Numbered from the stretch's first letter, positions 15,443 to 23,363 are shown. The stretch is 23,524 bases of DNA from an uncultured Saprospiraceae bacterium (GCA_937969485.1 CALBVQ010000054.1:1-23524); one strand, 5' to 3'. The notes: generated from the letters alone by a model not told the origin. Made by a program: numbers and translations.

Positions 15443-15979
15443 TTATGATGCAAGTCTCACTTTGAACATATCAATATCCCCATATTGAGCTTGAATCATA
15501 TTTTTCAAAGCTTTACGAGCAAAGAAAATTCTACTCTTAACTGTGCCCAACGGAAGGTCTAGTTCGTCAGCGATTTCTTGATACTTGAATCCTTCGTAAT
15601 GTTTCTCAAAAGGAATTCTTAGGTTATCCTCTAAGGTATTAATCATACGGTTTAATTCCTTCATCAAAATATTTCTTTCCGCATCATTTTCTACAGTAGA
15701 ACCACTGTTAATGAAATACATATTGTCTGTGCTGTCAATAATTGTATTTCTCTTTACCTTCTTACGGTAATTATTAATGAAAATATTTTTCATAATCGTA
15801 AAAGACCATGCTTTAAAATTAGTTCCTGGTCGGAACTTGTCCTTGTTACTTAAAGCTCTCAAAGCTGTTTCTTGATAAAGATCAGAAGCATCCTCAGAAT
15901 TCTTTGTAAGATTATAAGCAAACGAATTTAACAAAGTTGTAAGCTTATTGAACTGCGTATTAAACTCTATTGTAGACAT
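15443..15979 (-). CDS. ECF-type RNA polymerase sigma factor
   Basis: This 178-residue sigma-70 family factor contains only regions 2 and 4. Region 2 covers about residues 15-75 (DASDLYQETALRALSNKDKF; FKAWSFTIMKNIFINNYRK). Region 4 covers about 115-165 (FEKHYEGFKYQEIADELDLPLGTVKSRIFFARKAL), a helix-turn-helix for -35 recognition. No anti-sigma gene is adjacent, so control must lie elsewhere or be transcriptional. It is first in the same-strand run leading to mutY, ssb, gldE and gldD, with 26 bases to mutY. Its own promoter is proposed at 16008-16042. Its regulon is unknown. Confidence 0.95.
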   Translation of the reverse strand: MSTIEFNTQFNKLTTLLNSFAYNLTKNSEDASDLYQETALRALSNKDKFRPGTNFKAWSFTIMKNIFINNYRKKVKRNTIIDSTDNMYFINSGSTVENDAERNILMKELNRMINTLEDNLRIPFEKHYEGFKYQEIADELDLPLGTVKSRIFFARKALKNMIQAQYGDIDMFKVRLAS

Positions 15980-16311
15980 ATCATTAAATTTTAAGTGTTT
16001 GACTACTCAAATATACAATTCTTTTTCAAAAGCTTAAACAAAAAAATATAAAAAGTTAAACAAAACCGTTAAACGAGGTCAGAAATCTTCTATCTATCAG
16101 ACAAAACACACCCCGAAAAGCCATATATAACAGGCATTTCATAGAGACATTTCAATATAAAATGAAATTTCAAAAAAAAATGAATTTTGTTCGCAAATGT
16201 CGTTGTTGGAACATTGATTGTTCTTTTGAACACATAGACACAATATCAATGAGCTGCAGAAATACTTGTTTTTTTGGCTGCAGCCAAAAATATATAGCGA
16301 CTATAGAACGA
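15980..16311. other. 332-base intergenic region between sigma factor and permease genes
   Basis: No gene is supported here. It holds the sigma-factor promoter near 16008-16042 and a hairpin at 16269-16290: a T run, the palindrome GGCTGCAGCC (16276-16285) and five A. The hairpin lies just beyond the permease stop codon (16312), but A residues follow it on both strands. It is therefore not a standard intrinsic terminator. Confidence 0.6.
16008..16042 (-). promoter_or_regulatory. Bacteroidota-type promoter for the ECF sigma gene
   Basis: On the minus strand TTTG (16042-16039) is followed after 23 bases by TATATTTG (16015-16008), an exact TAnnTTTG match. Transcription would start about 20 bases before the ATG at 15979. 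Confidence 0.5.
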
Positions 16312-17397
16312 TTACTTCTGAGCCTTGCTTACGAAATAAATAGCGACAATGCTAAAAAAGATATTCGGTATCCACATCCCTAGCTCTGGAGAAATGTAAT
16401 TTCCTTGCGCGAAAGTAGAAGAGAATTTTTGCATAAAAACAAACAGTGCTCCAGTAGTGACTCCTATTGCGAGATTCATTCCCATCCCTCCACGAGTTTT
16501 TCTAGAAGCTACTGTAACACCTAATAATGTCAGAATAAATATAGAAAATGGATCGGCGAGTCTTCGTTGAATTTCAGTAACGTGTTTTATACTATCTGCA
16601 ACTCCTCGACTTTTTTCGTATTCCACAAATTTCTTTAATTCCGGAGTTGTCATCATTTCCATGTCGTTAGTATACCGAATAAAGTCTTCGGGTGAAAATG
16701 GAAAAACGGTGTCTAATTTCTCTTTATAACTGACAAATGATTCCTTCTCGCCATCAAAAGTTCTTACAGTATGCGAATTCAGCCTCCAGTTGTCAGGTGG
16801 GCCTATGTAGTCAAGTCGATCCGTCTGGAGTAACTGTATAACCTCTCCATTGTCATTAAAAGTTTCCACTCTAAAACCCTGCATAGAGGTATCTCGGAGG
16901 CGAAAATAACGAACATAAGCTTTTTCATTTTCGTTGAGAAAGAAATGTACATGATCAACTTCTACTTTTTTATTCCCCTTATTAATGTAGATATTTTCGA
17001 ATGAATTTTTCTTGTCAGTGGAAATGGGAATAATATAATTTCCTCCTATAAATAGCAAAACTGCAATTATTCCAGCTCCTATCATATAAGGTCTCAATAA
17101 TCTTCTATAGGAGACACCAGCATTTAGAATGGAGAGAATTTCATTGTTCTTTGCCATCCTAGCGGTGAAGAAAATCACGGCGATCAACACGAAAACTGGT
17201 GTCAACAACCCCACTATCCAAGGTATAAAATTCAAATAGTATTCAAAAATGACATCTTTGATAGGTGCTTCCGATTTCATTAATCGCGTCACCTTTTCAC
17301 TTAGATCTATTGCTATCGAGACCACCGAGATAAGTGCAATAGTAAATAAGAAGGTTGTTAGAAACTTCTTTATGATATATAGATCAATTTTCTTCAT
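16312..17397 (-). CDS. LptF/LptG-family permease (YjgP/YjgQ)
   Basis: This 361-residue inner-membrane protein belongs to the family that, with LptB and LptC, extracts lipopolysaccharide and passes it to the periplasmic bridge. Six hydrophobic segments are expected: three in residues 10-130 (FLTTFLFTIALISVVSIAI; FIPWIVGLLTPVFVLIAVIFF; MIGAGIIAVLLFIGGNYI). A periplasmic beta-jellyroll region (about 130-270) follows, then three more segments (FSIFILTLLGVTVA; MGMNLAIGVTTGALFVF; MWIPNIFFSIVAIYFVSKA). The cytoplasmic coupling loop RMAKNNEILSILNAGVSYRRLL is clear. F and G paralogues cannot be told apart here. Its ATG shares one base with the tgt stop codon. Confidence 0.93.
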   Translation of the reverse strand: MKKIDLYIIKKFLTTFLFTIALISVVSIAIDLSEKVTRLMKSEAPIKDVIFEYYLNFIPWIVGLLTPVFVLIAVIFFTARMAKNNEILSILNAGVSYRRLLRPYMIGAGIIAVLLFIGGNYIIPISTDKKNSFENIYINKGNKKVEVDHVHFFLNENEKAYVRYFRLRDTSMQGFRVETFNDNGEVIQLLQTDRLDYIGPPDNWRLNSHTVRTFDGEKESFVSYKEKLDTVFPFSPEDFIRYTNDMEMMTTPELKKFVEYEKSRGVADSIKHVTEIQRRLADPFSIFILTLLGVTVASRKTRGGMGMNLAIGVTTGALFVFMQKFSSTFAQGNYISPELGMWIPNIFFSIVAIYFVSKAQK

Positions 17398-18527
17398 TAT
17401 AGTCTTCGGTCCACCTTTTTAACCATTTCATCTTTCCATTGACTAAACGTACCTTCCACAATTTTAGTACGGGCAGTTTGCACCAACCATAAGAAGAACG
17501 AAAGATTATGGGTAGATGCAATCGTTTGACCAACAGCTTCTTTAACTCTGAATAAGTGTCGAAGGTATGCTTTGGTGTGTTTCTGGCTAAAAGGGCTTGT
17601 GCTATTGGTATCGATGGGACTAAAGTCTTCGTTCCATTTCGCATTCTTAATATTTATTATTCCTTCGGAAGTATATAAAAGACCATGTCTAGCGTTTCGT
17701 GTAGGCAATACACAATCGAACATATCTATTCCTAGCGCTATGCATTCCAGCAGATTGGCTGGAGTTCCTACACCCATTAAATATCGAGGTTTATCCTTCG
17801 GCAAGATCTCCGTAATGATGGAAGTCATGTGATACAGATCCTCCGCTGGCTCTCCTACTGACAAACCACCAATTGCATTGATCGCTCTATCATACGATGC
17901 TATTTTTTCAGCTGATTGCTTTCTAAGATCCGGATAAACGCTACCTTGAATAATGGGCGCAAATGTTTGCTGATGTCCATAATGATCTTCCGTTGAATCA
18001 AAGTGATCGATACATCTTTTTAACCACCGGTGGGTAAGATGCATTGATCTTTTGGCATACTTGTAGTCACAAGGATAAGGTGTACATTCATCAAATGCCA
18101 TGATAATATCTGCTCCTATTATTCGCTGGACATCTACAGCATATTCAGGAGTAAAGAATTTCTTCGATCCGTCAATGTGACTAAAAAATTGCACTCCTTT
18201 TTCCGTAATTTTTCTCCTGTGAGAGAGAGAATATACCTGATATCCGCCACTATCGGTTAGCAAAGGCATATCCCAATTCATGAACTTGTGCAATCCACCA
18301 GCCTTTTTCATGACTTCCATGCCTGGTCTCAAATATAAATGATAGGTATTTCCTAAAATTATTTCAGCCTTTATGGGATCAACTAATTGGTCTTGATGCA
18401 CTGATTTTACGGTCGCTTGAGTACCTACAGGCATGAAGATAGGGGTTTGAATAACACCGTGATCAGTGACCATAGTGCCTGCTCTAGCTGAGCTTTTCGA
18501 ATCTGTTGCCTCTAAAGTATACTTCAT
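17397..18527 (-). CDS. tgt: tRNA-guanine transglycosylase, zinc cysteines absent
   Basis: This 376-residue enzyme exchanges guanine 34 in GUN-anticodon tRNAs for the queuine precursor preQ1. The active site is intact: DSGGYQ (D92), AFDECTPYP (D146), GGLSVGEP (221-227) and the nucleophile D271 in FDCVLPTRNARHG. The usual C-x-C-x2-C zinc cluster is replaced by S-T-S-P-F-S (309-314), while the fourth ligand His is kept (H340 in STHNL). All three Cys positions are Ser, so zinc is probably not bound there. Length is otherwise normal and the flanking HTKAYLRHLF block is conserved. It is translationally coupled to the LptF/LptG permease gene. Confidence 0.95.
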   Translation of the reverse strand: MKYTLEATDSKSSARAGTMVTDHGVIQTPIFMPVGTQATVKSVHQDQLVDPIKAEIILGNTYHLYLRPGMEVMKKAGGLHKFMNWDMPLLTDSGGYQVYSLSHRRKITEKGVQFFSHIDGSKKFFTPEYAVDVQRIIGADIIMAFDECTPYPCDYKYAKRSMHLTHRWLKRCIDHFDSTEDHYGHQQTFAPIIQGSVYPDLRKQSAEKIASYDRAINAIGGLSVGEPAEDLYHMTSIITEILPKDKPRYLMGVGTPANLLECIALGIDMFDCVLPTRNARHGLLYTSEGIINIKNAKWNEDFSPIDTNSTSPFSQKHTKAYLRHLFRVKEAVGQTIASTHNLSFFLWLVQTARTKIVEGTFSQWKDEMVKKVDRRL

Positions 18528-18557
18528 TGTTACATTTTGTCAGTGTATTGCAATCCG

Positions 18558-18565
18558 CAAATATA
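18558..18565 (-). promoter_or_regulatory. Candidate -7 element for tgt
   Basis: TATATTTG on the minus strand is an exact TAnnTTTG match, 30 bases upstream of the tgt start codon. No TTG at the -33 distance is visible, so the promoter assignment is tentative. Confidence 0.4.
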
Positions 18566-18689
18566 GGGTAATAAATACGTGAGATATTAAAAGTATTGTT
18601 AGTAATTATAAAGCTGTAGATTTAAATCATATAGAAATTATTTTTATATATAAATAATTAAAATATATTTGTGGAAATTAACTTTGCAA

Positions 18690-19151
18690 GTGAAAATTCT
18701 AACAACTATCCTATTTACATTTATTTCCGTTTGGGCTTTCGCCCAAAATATCTCCGAGAACAACGTTCACGAGAAAAGCGGAAAAGTATATTTCGAAATA
18801 CTAGTTCAACAAGCTGAAGTAGAAAGTATCATTAATTCTACTGACTATTGTGAAGAGGGAACGTCTATCAGTTTCTGTTTTCGAAACTATGTAAACGAGA
18901 AATTAGACCTTTCGGTAAACGGTGGTGCTAAACTTGAGTTTACAATTGAAGCCTCATTGTCTAATACAAAAGAGATTCAAATCAACCTTAGTGCTGATAC
19001 TGGCGAGACGACTATCAATTCGTATGAAATCACAAACAACCTTTTCTTTGAAGGTGCTCCCACATTTATGCATGAAATGAAATTCACGCTTAATGGAGTT
19101 GAACAAGAAATTGTTCTTGATACGAACAATAGGACTGCAGTAATTCAGTAA
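18690..19151 (+). CDS. Small secreted protein, DUF6702-like pattern
   Basis: With a GTG start at 18690 this is a 153-residue protein with a compact signal peptide (MKILTTILFTFISVWAFAQ). A TTG at 18669 would add seven residues in front. The mature part resembles the DUF6702 layout of exported Bacteroidota proteins. It has an opening strand (GKVYFEILVQQAEVE), a short YVNEKLDLSVNGG segment, alternating strands, and a closing NSYEITNNLFFE...EMKFTLNGVEQEIVLD block. That assignment is by eye and moderate at best. TAACTTTG at 18679-18686 matches the -7 promoter consensus just before GTG, which would make a nearly leaderless message. It converges with the DUF2480 gene; function unknown. Confidence 0.65.
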   Translation: MKILTTILFTFISVWAFAQNISENNVHEKSGKVYFEILVQQAEVESIINSTDYCEEGTSISFCFRNYVNEKLDLSVNGGAKLEFTIEASLSNTKEIQINLSADTGETTINSYEITNNLFFEGAPTFMHEMKFTLNGVEQEIVLDTNNRTAVIQ

Positions 19152-19298
19152 GGATACTTTTGAATCCATACCTAGGAAGTGTTGTCACAACGTTCTATTC
19201 TATTTACAGTAATAAAACTTAACTAGACATTGCTACAGATAGCAAGACAAGGTTTCCTGCTAGAACTCTATCTAAAGGCTTCTTAGTGCTTAACAAAT

Positions 19299-19317
19299 GT
19301 GACAACGCAATTGTCAC
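19299..19317 (-). terminator. Weak hairpin downstream of the DUF2480 gene
   Basis: The arms GTGACAA (19299-19305) and TTGTCAC (19311-19317) enclose a 5-base loop. On the minus strand ATTTGTT follows, a poor U-run. It lies 11 bases past the stop codon at 19329. A related odd palindrome, GTTGTCACAAC, occurs at 19191-19201 just past the convergent gene, so a protein-binding role is an alternative. Confidence 0.35.
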
Positions 19318-19328
19318 GAAAATTCAAC

Positions 19329-19847
19329 CTACTTCTTAATCTTCCTAGGTCGTTTAAACACCGGAACTGTACTGCAAGGCTCACCATACATAATGGATTG
19401 AGCATATGGCTGTAAAGCTGCAGTAAGATACATATAGGCAGCTGCTGGAACTGGAACAGCACTACATCCTTTTATGATTACCCGTCCGCCTTCATGCTCC
19501 GAATAATCTCGAGATTCAATTAAATTCTTATAATACGATCTTAGAAAATCCTCTTGATCTCCAAAATGCATAGATTCTACCTTCGGTTCGGCATATGCTG
19601 CTATTAGCATATAAGCCCATTGCGGGATGATAGCATCTGCGGTACATACAACACAAAGCCGCTTTCCCTCAAGATCATCCCAGTCGTATTCTTTTAAAGC
19701 CGTACGGAAGTCTTTCTCTTTAAGAATTAACCCATGAAACAAATAGTCTTTTATATCGAATACAACGATCTCCTCTTTGGGAAAGTCTAGTTCTAAGTTT
19801 AATGTAATTAAACCGCTATTAGCCACCCTGTTAATTAATTCCGCCAT
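19329..19847 (-). CDS. DUF2480 family protein
   Basis: This 172-residue cytoplasmic protein has the full set of DUF2480 blocks. These are an opening SGLITLNLELDFP, VVFDIKDYLFHGLILKEKDFRTALKEYDW, the VVCTADAIIPQWAYMLIAAY core, GGRVIIKGCSAVPVPAAAYMYLT and the ending SIMYGEPCSTVPVFKRPR. Conserved Cys residues (in VVCTADAI, KGCSAV and EPCSTV) hint at metal binding or redox chemistry, but no function is established. The family is confined largely to Bacteroidota. It starts two bases after the scpB stop codon and so is co-transcribed with scpB. Confidence 0.9.
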   Translation of the reverse strand: MAELINRVANSGLITLNLELDFPKEEIVVFDIKDYLFHGLILKEKDFRTALKEYDWDDLEGKRLCVVCTADAIIPQWAYMLIAAYAEPKVESMHFGDQEDFLRSYYKNLIESRDYSEHEGGRVIIKGCSAVPVPAAAYMYLTAALQPYAQSIMYGEPCSTVPVFKRPRKIKK

Positions 19848-19849
19848 GA

Positions 19850-20461
19850 TTATTCCTCTTCTGTTTCTATGTTAAAAACTGCAGTATATTCATCTACAGA
19901 TGCTTCTTCTCCTATTTTCTCTTCAGCCTGCTCCCCTTCTACTTCCTTCAATTTCGGTAGTTCTTTAATACTTTTTATACCGAAATAGTTCATGAATTTA
20001 GGGCTTGTTCCATAAAGAAGTGGTCGTCCAGGACCATCTGCCCTTCCCACAATTTCTACTAATTCTTTTTCCAAGAGTTTCTGAACAGTATAATCACAAT
20101 TTACACCGCGTATGCTTTCCATGTCAGTTTTCGAAACTGGTTGTTTATAGGCAATAATTGATAGTGTTTCAAGCGCAGCTTTAGAAAGTTTCTTCTTACT
20201 AATCAAGCGAAGTAAAGTTGAAATCACATCATGATATGCTCCTTTGGACATAAATTGAAATCCTTCATTGATCGCAACAATCTCCATAGAATAGTCATCT
20301 GCGTTGTACTTTTCTCTCAAGATGCTGATGGCTTCTTCTATCTGTTGATCTTTGTACGAAATCTCAAGTACGTCCTTGAGCGTTGCCTTGATATCACTGA
20401 TAGTTATCGGCTCCTCAGATGCGAAAATCAAACTCTCAATATACAAATGTAATTTTTCCAT
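19850..20461 (-). CDS. scpB: Segregation and condensation protein ScpB
   Basis: This is a 203-residue protein starting at MEKLHLYIESLIFASEEPITI, the family's usual N-terminus. An in-frame ATG 18 bases upstream (20479) would place the start before the promoter. ScpB is a two-winged-helix kleisin partner of the SMC-ScpA condensin complex. The second winged helix is clear (KKKLSKAALETLSIIAYKQPVSKTDMESIRGVNCDYTVQKLLEKELVEIVGRADGPGRPLLYGTS). An acidic tail follows. scpA is not in the window. The gene is followed at once by the DUF2480 gene and preceded by the acpP terminator. Confidence 0.95.
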   Translation of the reverse strand: MEKLHLYIESLIFASEEPITISDIKATLKDVLEISYKDQQIEEAISILREKYNADDYSMEIVAINEGFQFMSKGAYHDVISTLLRLISKKKLSKAALETLSIIAYKQPVSKTDMESIRGVNCDYTVQKLLEKELVEIVGRADGPGRPLLYGTSPKFMNYFGIKSIKELPKLKEVEGEQAEEKIGEEASVDEYTAVFNIETEEE

Positions 20462-20468
20462 AACGACG

Positions 20469-20476
20469 CAAATATA
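20469..20476 (-). promoter_or_regulatory. -7 element of a possibly leaderless scpB promoter
   Basis: TATATTTG, an exact TAnnTTTG match, ends seven bases before the ATG at 20461. Transcription would begin at or next to the start codon. No convincing -33 TTG lies at the right distance. Confidence 0.4.
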
Positions 20477-20505
20477 CAATGAAATAGAATGTAGCTAGAC
20501 ACAGA

Positions 20506-20536
20506 CAAAAAGAGCCCATCGCTAAGCGACAGGCTC
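20506..20536 (-). terminator. Intrinsic terminator of acpP
   Basis: On the minus strand the arms AGAGCC and GGCTCT, with an inner TCGC/GCGA pair, are followed by TTTTTG. It lies 25 bases beyond the acpP stop codon and separates acpP from scpB. Confidence 0.85.
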
Positions 20537-20560
20537 TGTGTAAATTCTTATCGAAAATTA

Positions 20561-20794
20561 TTACTTCTGTGCCTCTAAATATTCGATCGCTAATCCAACA
20601 GTTTGGATATTCTCAGCTTGATCGTCAGGAATAGAAACATCAAATTCTTTTTCGAATTCCATGATAAGTTCAACTGTGTCTAGTGAATCTGCACCTAGAT
20701 CATTAGTGAAGCTTGCTTCGTTAGTTACTTCGTCCTCACCTACTCCTAGCTTATCAACGATAATTTTTTTTACTCTTTCTGCTATATCAGACAT
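20561..20794 (-). CDS. acpP: Acyl carrier protein
   Basis: This is a 77-residue acidic four-helix protein starting MSDIAERVKKIIVDKLGV. Its phosphopantetheine attachment site is Ser37 in GADSLDTVELIMEFE. It carries growing acyl chains in fatty acid synthesis. Length and sequence are typical. A longer reading to 20842 is unlikely because it would run into the promoter. It is monocistronic here, with a promoter at 20830-20860 and a terminator at 20506-20536. fabF and fabH do not follow. Confidence 0.97.
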   Translation of the reverse strand: MSDIAERVKKIIVDKLGVGEDEVTNEASFTNDLGADSLDTVELIMEFEKEFDVSIPDDQAENIQTVGLAIEYLEAQK

Positions 20795-20829
20795 GATAAT
20801 AGTATTTTTGATTCTGTTAAAAATTTTTG

Positions 20830-20860
20830 CAAAATAAATCATTAAGCAAGGGAAATCAAA
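20830..20860 (-). promoter_or_regulatory. Candidate acpP promoter
   Basis: On the minus strand TTTG (20860-20857), a spacer of 20 bases and TATTTTG (20836-20830) approximate the Bacteroidota consensus. The leader would be about 30 bases. Confidence 0.45.
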
Positions 20861-21285
20861 GTTTTATCCATAAAAATTAAACTAATCAATCCCATTAATT
20901 CAAATCCCAAAAGGCCTACAAAAAGTTCAGTCTGAAACTAGTTATTTCAAGGCTTCCGCCAAAAGCACCATTCCTATTGACTTCAGAGCCTTATTTTATT
21001 TCAACAAAATAGTGACTTTCTAGAGTAAACAAGTCTTTTTTTTGGGGTAACCCCAAAAAAATATCATTACCAAAACGAAAAAAAGCATAAAATTAATGCA
21101 AAAAATAATGGAATAGCCTTATAATCAGTGAACGTAAAATTCTGACTCTGATTCAGATATACGCATATTCCTAGACTTTTGCAATTTCAAAAGTGCGAGA
21201 TTGGCAACGTCATACAACAAAGGTAGAATCAGAAAAAGCAAATTGGTGAACAGGATGAACCTCTTGAGAGGGAGAGAGCTAATTT
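20861..21285. other. Gene-poor region upstream of a family 1 repeat
   Basis: I see no gene in these 425 bases. There is a hairpin at 21037-21061 with seven T, GGGG, TAA, CCCC and seven A. There is also the short motif GGCTTCCGCCAAAA at 20952-20965, which recurs elsewhere in the window. Confidence 0.6.
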
Positions 21286-21446
21286 ATACCAATTCTGTTT
21301 TAGAATTTCGCATATTTTCAAGTTTATAAAAGCAATTACTTCGTTAGAAATACTCATGATAGCTAAGGCTATCCTTTCGTTTTCTGCCTTGTACTTGATT
21401 TAATAATTCTTGAAAACAAAGTGAAACCTTAAAACAGAATTGGTTT
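21286..21446 (-). repeat. Family 1 palindromic repeat, complete copy
   Basis: This is 161 bases, in reverse orientation to the 8972 copy. The left terminal repeat ATACCAATTCTGTTTTA is intact; the right end reads AAAACAGAATTGGTTTT, with the last bases diverged. The central hairpin is GATAGC-TAAG-GCTATC. The segment absent from the 10651 copy is present here (about 21386-21420). Confidence 0.85.
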
Positions 21447-21898
21447 TAGTACCTGCGGTTCGTAATAAGAAAGCATTCTTTGGTAGACATTATTTTTGTA
21501 AGAAGAATATGGAATATTTGGCGCGAACGCTAGCGAGTGTTGAAGAAACTGCCGAAACAGGTACTACTCCAGCCAATGTCCTCTTTTTTGAGGGCAGTGG
21601 GACTCGCTCAATCTGTGGTTGCATATACTTATGCACCACTTTTTCGCCTAGGTCTCAACTTGGCTAAGAGCTACTCTATTATTAATCTACTCACATTCTG
21701 TAATTTATCACTTGCTAGTTAGAAGATCACGGGAATTCAAACAATAGTGATTCAAACAACTCAAAATTCTCTTGTCGAAAGGCAGATTCCAAGCATAATT
21801 TGATTTTAGCTGTCACAAAATCAAAAAAGATGTTACTTTTACAGACTACAAAATCACAAAATCACCGTCATGAATGCATGACACAAATTGTATCCTTT
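21447..21898. other. Unassigned region upstream of pyruvate kinase
   Basis: Two short overlapping plus-strand frames end at 21667 and 21722, but neither matches a family I know. The stretch about 21515-21665 looks richer in G and C than its surroundings. It contains the palindrome CGCTAGCG and a hairpin with GCATA/TATGC arms near 21624-21637. It may be a gene remnant or a structured RNA. The last 100 bases lead into pyk. Confidence 0.4.
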
Positions 21899-23332
21899 AT
21901 GAAGTTAAATGATAAACAAAACACGAAAATCGTCGCAACCGTTGGACCAGCTTCTAGCGATCGTGAAATATTAAAAAAGCTGATAGTGGCAGGCGTGGAC
22001 ATTTTCAGACTTAACTTTTCTCATGGCACACATGAACAGAAGGGTGAAATCATAAAAACCGTTCTGGAATTAAATAAAGAACTAAAAGTTCACACTGGAA
22101 TTTTAGCCGATTTACAAGGGCCCAAGATCAGGATTGGGGAAATGGAGAACGATGGTATCGATCTTGAAGCAGGAGATATAATTACACTAGTGAATGAGAA
22201 GTGTGTAGGGACAAGAGAGAAAATTTATATGTCTTACGAAAACTTCCCTATGGATGTTAACGAAGGTGAAACCATACTAGTAGACGATGGAACATTGCAG
22301 TTCAAGGTTATTAGCACAGATAGAAAATCTACAGTTAAACTAGAGGCTATTTACGCTGGTCGGTTAAAATCCAACAAAGGCGTAAACTTACCTGATACCG
22401 AAATAAGTATGCCTTGTCTTACTGAAAAGGATCTTGCCGATCTGGAATATGTGATGACACAACCTGTAAATTGGGTAGCTCTTTCATTTGTTCGAATGGC
22501 TAGCGATGTAAAGGAGCTAAGAAAAATCCTTAAGGCGAATAACAACAAGATGCAGATAATCGCAAAGATTGAAAAGCCTGAAGCTGTTAAGAACATTGAT
22601 AAAATCATCAAGGCCAGTAATGGAATTATGGTAGCACGTGGAGATCTAGGTGTTGAGGTTCCAATGGAAAAACTGCCTAACATTCAAAAATCGATCGTTC
22701 GTAAGTGTATTCAAAAATCAAAACCTGTAATTGTCGCTACACAGATGATGGACTCTATGATTCACAACCCTAGCCCTACAAGAGCAGAGATCACAGATGT
22801 TGCAAATGCCGTACTTGACGGCACAGATGCAGTGATGTTAAGTGGTGAAACAGCAACTGGAAAATATCCGGTACAGGTTGTTGAAGCAATGAATAAAATT
22901 ATTCTAGAAGCTGAGAAGAACTACGAATGGTATGGAAAGAGACCAAAGCCTGATAAAAATTCTGAAACGTTTACAAGTGACGTCATCTGTTTTAATGCGG
23001 CAAAAACTGCTAGTGAAATTAGTGCAAAAGCACTTGTGGGAATGACTATCTCAGGCTATACTGCATTCCGACTCTCAAGCTACAGACCTAGTTGCAAAAT
23101 CTATATTTTTTCGGAGAATCGACTGATCTTGTCTACTCTAAATCTAGTATGGGGAGTGAGATGCTACTACTATGATGGATTTTCGACCACTGACGAAACG
23201 GTAGATGATGTGATTAAAATCCTTAAGATGAGAAAGAGAGTCAAAAAAGGGAATCTGATCGTTAACACTGGAACTATGCCACTACAAGATAGAGGTATGA
23301 CGAACATGTTAAAAGTAACTGTGGTAGAATAA
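21899..23332 (+). CDS. pyk: Pyruvate kinase
   Basis: This 477-residue enzyme makes pyruvate and ATP from phosphoenolpyruvate and ADP. The start MKLNDKQNTKIVATVGPAS is chosen because the family begins there; the in-frame codons up to 21800 are not family-like. Visible motifs are FRLNFSHG, ADLQGPKIRIGE, the B domain, the catalytic-lysine motif IIAKIEKPEA, metal-binding ARGDLGVEVP, TRAEITDVANAVLDGTDAVMLSGETA and a C-terminal regulatory domain. Length is normal. It is followed by its own terminator and is monocistronic. An allosteric effector cannot be read from the sequence. Confidence 0.97.
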   Translation: MKLNDKQNTKIVATVGPASSDREILKKLIVAGVDIFRLNFSHGTHEQKGEIIKTVLELNKELKVHTGILADLQGPKIRIGEMENDGIDLEAGDIITLVNEKCVGTREKIYMSYENFPMDVNEGETILVDDGTLQFKVISTDRKSTVKLEAIYAGRLKSNKGVNLPDTEISMPCLTEKDLADLEYVMTQPVNWVALSFVRMASDVKELRKILKANNNKMQIIAKIEKPEAVKNIDKIIKASNGIMVARGDLGVEVPMEKLPNIQKSIVRKCIQKSKPVIVATQMMDSMIHNPSPTRAEITDVANAVLDGTDAVMLSGETATGKYPVQVVEAMNKIILEAEKNYEWYGKRPKPDKNSETFTSDVICFNAAKTASEISAKALVGMTISGYTAFRLSSYRPSCKIYIFSENRLILSTLNLVWGVRCYYYDGFSTTDETVDDVIKILKMRKRVKKGNLIVNTGTMPLQDRGMTNMLKVTVVE

Positions 23333-23363
23333 CCTTAATTAATCAAGATTATGACACTGCACC

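Noticed and set aside
18731..18748. Perfect TTTGGGC/GCCCAAA hairpin
   Set aside because: It lies inside the signal-peptide coding region (VWAFAQ), so it is probably coding coincidence; kept only as part of the motif finding.
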